Of a stretch of 26,574 bases of DNA, positions 22,996 to 26,574 are shown one piece after another. The first letter of the stretch is position 1. Every line of letters begins with the position of its first letter. Source of the stretch: Thiomargarita sp. (GTDB lineage Bacteria > Pseudomonadota > Gammaproteobacteria > Beggiatoales > Beggiatoaceae); NCBI GenBank assembly GCA_030635005.1, contig DAOVZS010000005.1, positions 1 through 26,574 of the forward strand, in the 5' to 3' direction. The position numbers and the translations under genes are program-made. The notes under the pieces are model-generated. The model had not been told where the DNA came from and did no database searches. It saw nothing but the letters and a program-made list of their open reading frames with translations.

Positions 22996-24327
22996 ATGGG
23001 ACAAAAACTTTATATTAAAACTTTTGGGTGTCAGATGAATGACTATGACTCATCACGCATGTTTGAGGCGTTAGAAGCCTCACATCATGTCGAACGTGTT
23101 GAGGATCCGACATTGGCTGATATTTTATTGCTGAATACCTGTTCTGTTCGAGAAAAAGCACAAGAAAAAGTATTTTCAGAATTGGGACGGTGGCGGTTAT
23201 TAAAAGAAAAACGTGCACATGTGATTATTGGAGTAGGGGGCTGTGTAGCCAGCCAAGAAGGTAAGGCGATTCGTCAACGTGCGCCTTATGTTGATTTAAT
23301 TTTTGGACCACAAACCTTACACCGCATACCTGATATGCTCACAGCGGTGCAAACTCAGCATAAACCCCAAATTGACATTTCTTTTCCTGAAATAGAAAAA
23401 TTTGATTGCTTGCCCCAACCACAAGCAAAAGGGTGTACTGCTTTTGTTGCGATTATGGAAGGGTGTAGCCATTATTGCACGTTTTGCGTTGTGCCTTATA
23501 CACGGGGGGAAGAGTTTAGTCGTCCTTTTGATGATGTGATTACTGAAATTGCATTATTAAAAAATGTACGTGAAGTGACCTTATTAGGACAGAATGTGAA
23601 TGGGTATCAAGGACGTATGGTAGACGGCGGACATGCTGATTTGGCGTTATTAATGCTGTATGTTGCGGCAATTGAGGGGATAGATCGGATTCGTTATACC
23701 ACCTCTCACCCTGTTGAATTATCTGATAATCTCATTCAAGTCTATGCGGAAATACCTGAATTAGTCAGTCATTTACATTTGCCGGTGCAAAGTGGTTCAG
23801 ATCGTATTTTGAATTTGATGAAACGCGGGCATACGGTTTTAGAATATAAATCAAAAATTCGGAAATTACGAGAAGTACGCCCAAATTTAAGTATTTCATC
23901 TGATTTCATCATTGGTTTTCCAGGAGAAACAGAGGCCGATTTTCAAGAAACCCTGCAATTAATTGAAGACGTTGGTTTTGATCATTCTTTTAGTTTTATT
24001 TATAGCCCACGTCCTGGTACGCCAGCGGCTGATCTGCCTGATGATATTCCAATGGCTGTTAAAAAACAACGTCTGGCTCAATTGCAAGCACAGATTAATA
24101 AAAATACTTTTGCGTTCAGTAGTGCTATGGTAGGGAGTGTGCAACGGATTTTAGTGGAACATCCCTCACGTAAAAGTGATCAAGAAATGGCAGGACGTAC
24201 TGAAAATAATCGTGTCGTCAATTTTAAAGCATCGGCTTCTGTGATAGGGCATTTTGTGGATGTCAAGATTACAGAAGCGTTGCCAAATTCTTTACGTGGG
24301 GAAATGTTAGTCTCCCATACTGGATAA
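22996..24327 (+). CDS. miaB: tRNA-2-methylthio-N6-dimethylallyladenosine synthase MiaB
   Basis: MiaB is a radical SAM methylthiotransferase that adds the methylthio group to i6A37 in tRNAs reading codons that start with U. The N-terminal domain carries Cys12 (TFGCQMND), Cys49 (NTCSVREKA) and Cys83 (GGCVAS), the ligands of the auxiliary cluster. The radical SAM cluster motif CSHYCTFC gives Cys157, Cys161 and Cys164. GFPGETEADF and a C-terminal TRAM domain (about 375-440) follow. The 443-residue length is standard. Its start is two bases after the HEAT-repeat gene stop with a poor ribosome site, so it may depend on coupled translation. Its last 21 bases overlap the opposing prfA gene. The neighbouring ybeZ and ybeY genes of some Gammaproteobacteria are absent here. 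Confidence 0.96.
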   Translation: MGQKLYIKTFGCQMNDYDSSRMFEALEASHHVERVEDPTLADILLLNTCSVREKAQEKVFSELGRWRLLKEKRAHVIIGVGGCVASQEGKAIRQRAPYVDLIFGPQTLHRIPDMLTAVQTQHKPQIDISFPEIEKFDCLPQPQAKGCTAFVAIMEGCSHYCTFCVVPYTRGEEFSRPFDDVITEIALLKNVREVTLLGQNVNGYQGRMVDGGHADLALLMLYVAAIEGIDRIRYTTSHPVELSDNLIQVYAEIPELVSHLHLPVQSGSDRILNLMKRGHTVLEYKSKIRKLREVRPNLSISSDFIIGFPGETEADFQETLQLIEDVGFDHSFSFIYSPRPGTPAADLPDDIPMAVKKQRLAQLQAQINKNTFAFSSAMVGSVQRILVEHPSRKSDQEMAGRTENNRVVNFKASASVIGHFVDVKITEALPNSLRGEMLVSHTG

Positions 24328-25389
24328 TAAATCCATTTGATGTTCCCGTTTCAAGGGTTCTATTAAATGATGTAAGGCCCCTTCTAACACATCTGATAAC
24401 TTATACAGGGATAATCCGATTCGATGATCGGTGACTCTGCCTTGTGGAAAATTATAGGTACGAATACGTTCAGAACGATCGCCACTGCCCACTAAATTTC
24501 GTCGTGTTTCTGCCTGCTCAGCACGTTGCTTATCACGTTTTGCTGATAATAAGCGTGATTTTAAAATTTGTTGGGCACGGGCACGATTTTTATGTTGTGA
24601 GCGTTGATCTTGACATTCTACAACAATCCCGCTGGGTAAATGGGTTAAGCGAATCGCAGAATCTGTTTTGTTGACATGTTGTCCGCCTTTACCCGAAGCA
24701 CGATAAGTATCTTCTCTGATATCACTCTTATTCAATTCAATTTCTTCAAGATCTGCAATCTCTGGCATGACAGCGACTGTACACGCAGAGGTATGAATAC
24801 GTCCTTGCGATTCTGTTTCGGGTACACGTTGTACGCGATGTCCTCCCGATTCAAATTTGAATTGAGAATAGACATCATCTCCCGTAATACGCATAATCAC
24901 TTCTTTGTATCCGCCATGCTCTCCTTCATTGGCATTCAAAATTTCTATGAGCCAGCCTTGTCGTTCAGCATATCGGGTATACATTCTCATTAAATCACCC
25001 GCAAATAAAGCAGCTTCATCACCGCCTGTTCCCGCACGCACTTCTACAAAAGTATTACTATTATCATCAGGATCTTTGGGGAGTAATAATAATTGTAATT
25101 CTTTTTCTAAACGTGCATCTTTTGTGTGTGCTTCTAGCCATTCTTCATCAGCTAACGCCCGTATCTCTGCATCAGCATCGCTTTGCATTTCTTTCGCAGA
25201 ATCTATGGATTTTATATTTTTACAATAATCTTGAAAACAATCTACAATCGGTTGTATTTCTGCATACTCTTTGGATAAAGTGCGAAATTTATCTTGATGC
25301 GTAATAACATTAGCATCAGCCAGTAAAACATTCAGTTCTTCTAAACGATCTGTGAGATTTTCTAATTTTGTGCGGATAGAGCTTTTCAT
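24307..25389 (-). CDS. prfA: Peptide chain release factor 1
   Basis: RF1 recognises UAA and UAG stop codons and triggers peptide release. The catalytic GGQ motif is at residues 235-237 in RASGKGGQHVNKTDSA, with Lys where E. coli has Ala just before it. The stop-codon recognition tripeptide of the PxT type reads PET at 190-192 (VPETESQGRIH); E. coli has PAT, and PET occurs elsewhere in bacteria. VECQDQRSQHKN and RTYNFPQGRVTDHR are further signatures. The length of 360 is standard. Its ATG overlaps the hemA stop by four bases (ATGA), the common hemA-prfA coupling. No prmC gene follows; miaB lies tail to tail with a 21-base overlap instead, so PrmC must be encoded elsewhere. Confidence 0.97.
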   Translation of the reverse strand: MKSSIRTKLENLTDRLEELNVLLADANVITHQDKFRTLSKEYAEIQPIVDCFQDYCKNIKSIDSAKEMQSDADAEIRALADEEWLEAHTKDARLEKELQLLLLPKDPDDNSNTFVEVRAGTGGDEAALFAGDLMRMYTRYAERQGWLIEILNANEGEHGGYKEVIMRITGDDVYSQFKFESGGHRVQRVPETESQGRIHTSACTVAVMPEIADLEEIELNKSDIREDTYRASGKGGQHVNKTDSAIRLTHLPSGIVVECQDQRSQHKNRARAQQILKSRLLSAKRDKQRAEQAETRRNLVGSGDRSERIRTYNFPQGRVTDHRIGLSLYKLSDVLEGALHHLIEPLKREHQMDLLSSMGD

Positions 25390-26574
25390 GTATTTGTATC
25401 ATCAAGTGTTAATTGAAAAAGTTGTAATGCAGCGGTGACTAATTCATCACGTCCTTCATAACTGGCTTGACGTAATTGAACACAGGGCTCGTGTATTAGG
25501 GTATTTGTCAGCGTATGTGCTAAATAATCAACGACTTCATAAGGGGATTGCCCTTTATCAAGCATGCGTTTTGCTTTTTTGGCAAGTCTATGACGTGTTT
25601 CTTGTGCTTGCCCTCGTAAATCACAAATTGTATCTACGACATTAAGAGAATTCCACCAGCCCATAAAATGGGTCACGTGGGTATCAATCAATTCTTCTGC
25701 TTTCAAAGCAGCTTGTTCGCGTGAACGTAAATTTTCTTGTATGACTTCATTTAAATCATCTACGCTGTATAAATAAACGTCTTCCAAATCTCCGACAGTA
25801 GATTCAATATCACGGGGAACTGCAATATCGACCATAAACATGGGACGATGTTTACGAATTTTAATAGCGTGTTTCACCTCTGATTGCATTAAAATGGGGA
25901 CAGTACTGGCTGTAGATGAAATGACAATGTCGGCTTCTGCAAGGTGATCTGGAATTTCTTCTAAGGTAATCGCATATCCCGAAAATTCTTTTGCCAATTG
26001 ACGTGCACGTTCTACGGTGCGATTGGCGACTATCATACGATTTAATTTATTTTCATGTAAATGTCGCGCTGTTAATTCAATGGTTTCTCCCGCCCCTATT
26101 AATAAAGCTGTGTGCTGACTGAGATCTCCAAAAATTTGTTGTGCTAATCGTACCGCTGCAAAAGCAACAGAGACAGGACTTGATCCAATTTCGGTATCGG
26201 TGCGCACTTGTTTGGCAATAAAGAAGCTGTGTTCAAATAGTTTATTCAGTAATCTGCCTGTCGTACCTGCTTTATGTGCGGTATTGTAAGCTATTTTGAT
26301 TTGCCCCAAGATCTGGGGTTCTCCTAGGATCATGGAATCTAAACCGCAGGCGACTCTGAACAAATGTTGTACAATATCGGATTGTTGATATGTATATAAG
26401 TGTGCAGACAGGACGTCACTGGATACATGATGATAGTGACTGAGCCAATCAATAATCGCTTCTGTAGAATCATTGTTTTCTAATTTAAAAGAAACATCAA
26501 AACTTCCTGCATTATGTGCAATTGTGCTTGGGAATTCTACATTTGAAATTTCTAAATCAGCAGAAGCAAAACTA
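25386..26574 (-). CDS. hemA: Glutamyl-tRNA reductase, 5' end outside the window
   Basis: HemA reduces glutamyl-tRNA to glutamate-1-semialdehyde, the first committed step of C5 tetrapyrrole synthesis. From HLFRVACGLDSMILGEPQ (codons from about 26366) onward the protein matches the family well: the NADPH-binding segment VLLIGAGE-like ALLIGAGETIELTARHL, IIISSTAS-like IVISSTAS, FMVDIAVPRDIE and the YLYSVDDL helix, ending with the C-terminal dimerisation domain. The frame stays open to the end of the window, and ENNDSTEAIIDWLSHYHHV still fits the N-terminal domain. The segment before it, bases 26495-26574, does not show the catalytic CNRTE motif where it is expected (see findings). The reading frame must start outside the window. 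It overlaps prfA by four bases. Confidence 0.9.
   Translation of the reverse strand, partial: SFASADLEISNVEFPSTIAHNAGSFDVSFKLENNDSTEAIIDWLSHYHHVSSDVLSAHLYTYQQSDIVQHLFRVACGLDSMILGEPQILGQIKIAYNTAHKAGTTGRLLNKLFEHSFFIAKQVRTDTEIGSSPVSVAFAAVRLAQQIFGDLSQHTALLIGAGETIELTARHLHENKLNRMIVANRTVERARQLAKEFSGYAITLEEIPDHLAEADIVISSTASTVPILMQSEVKHAIKIRKHRPMFMVDIAVPRDIESTVGDLEDVYLYSVDDLNEVIQENLRSREQAALKAEELIDTHVTHFMGWWNSLNVVDTICDLRGQAQETRHRLAKKAKRMLDKGQSPYEVVDYLAHTLTNTLIHEPCVQLRQASYEGRDELVTAALQLFQLTLDDTNT

Noticed and set aside
24800..24830. PET in place of PAT in the stop-codon recognition loop of RF1 as a sign of altered stop-codon use
   Set aside because: PxT variants including PET occur in ordinary bacterial RF1 proteins, and the genes here use all three stop codons.
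1..26574. CRISPR array, tRNA, rRNA, insertion sequence or prophage
   Set aside because: No regularly spaced repeats, RNA gene signatures, transposase, integrase or phage structural proteins were seen on either strand.

Overview
The window reads as chromosome of an AT-rich, Gram-negative bacterium. The LpxL-type lipid A acyltransferase implies an outer membrane, and the hemA-prfA pair, MiaB and class III type IV pilins are typical of Gammaproteobacteria. The density of large hybrid histidine kinases recalls the Thiotrichales/Beggiatoaceae, but that placement is an impression from protein style, not a search result. Coding density is very high: no gene-free stretch exceeds 300 bases, and no rRNA, tRNA, insertion sequence or CRISPR array was recognised.

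Layout. (1) Bases 1-3843, + strand: a soluble fumarate reductase/succinate dehydrogenase-type flavoprotein whose frame is crossed by a TAA near its 5' end, a NuoF-like FMN/4Fe-4S subunit, a small two-helix membrane protein and an LpxL-family acyltransferase. (2) Bases 3840-8792, - strand: a compact set transcribed as hybrid kinase, two tandem shortened PilC/GspF-like membrane proteins, then two type IV pilin-like proteins, with no assembly ATPase or prepilin peptidase nearby. One PilC-like copy carries a run of nine C. (3) Bases 8895-9390: an antitoxin-like gene followed by what looks like the first 13 codons of a lost PIN toxin, and a short palindrome-rich gap. (4) Bases 9391-19414, mostly - strand: four more large kinases (GAF hybrid kinase; then a three-gene run of REC-PAS-kinase, Cache/PAS/GAF hybrid kinase and REC-kinase), interrupted by one + strand AlbA_2/Schlafen-type gene. 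(5) Bases 19465-24327, + strand: a VWA protein, a membrane-anchored HEAT-repeat protein and miaB. (6) Bases 24307-26574, - strand: hemA (running off the window) and prfA, overlapping by 4 bases.

How the genes may work together. Five kinases within about 12.5 kb carry REC domains but no DNA-binding or cyclase output is encoded with them, so this looks like a phosphorelay node whose outputs lie elsewhere or act by protein contact. The kinase, PilC-like and pilin-like group at 3840-8792 is the best candidate for an unfamiliar system: a signal-linked mini-pilus or pseudopilus module that would need to borrow the ATPase and peptidase of a full type IV pilus machine. The flavoprotein/NuoF pair suggests an NADH-linked cytoplasmic redox enzyme, probably part of a larger cluster that begins upstream of the window.
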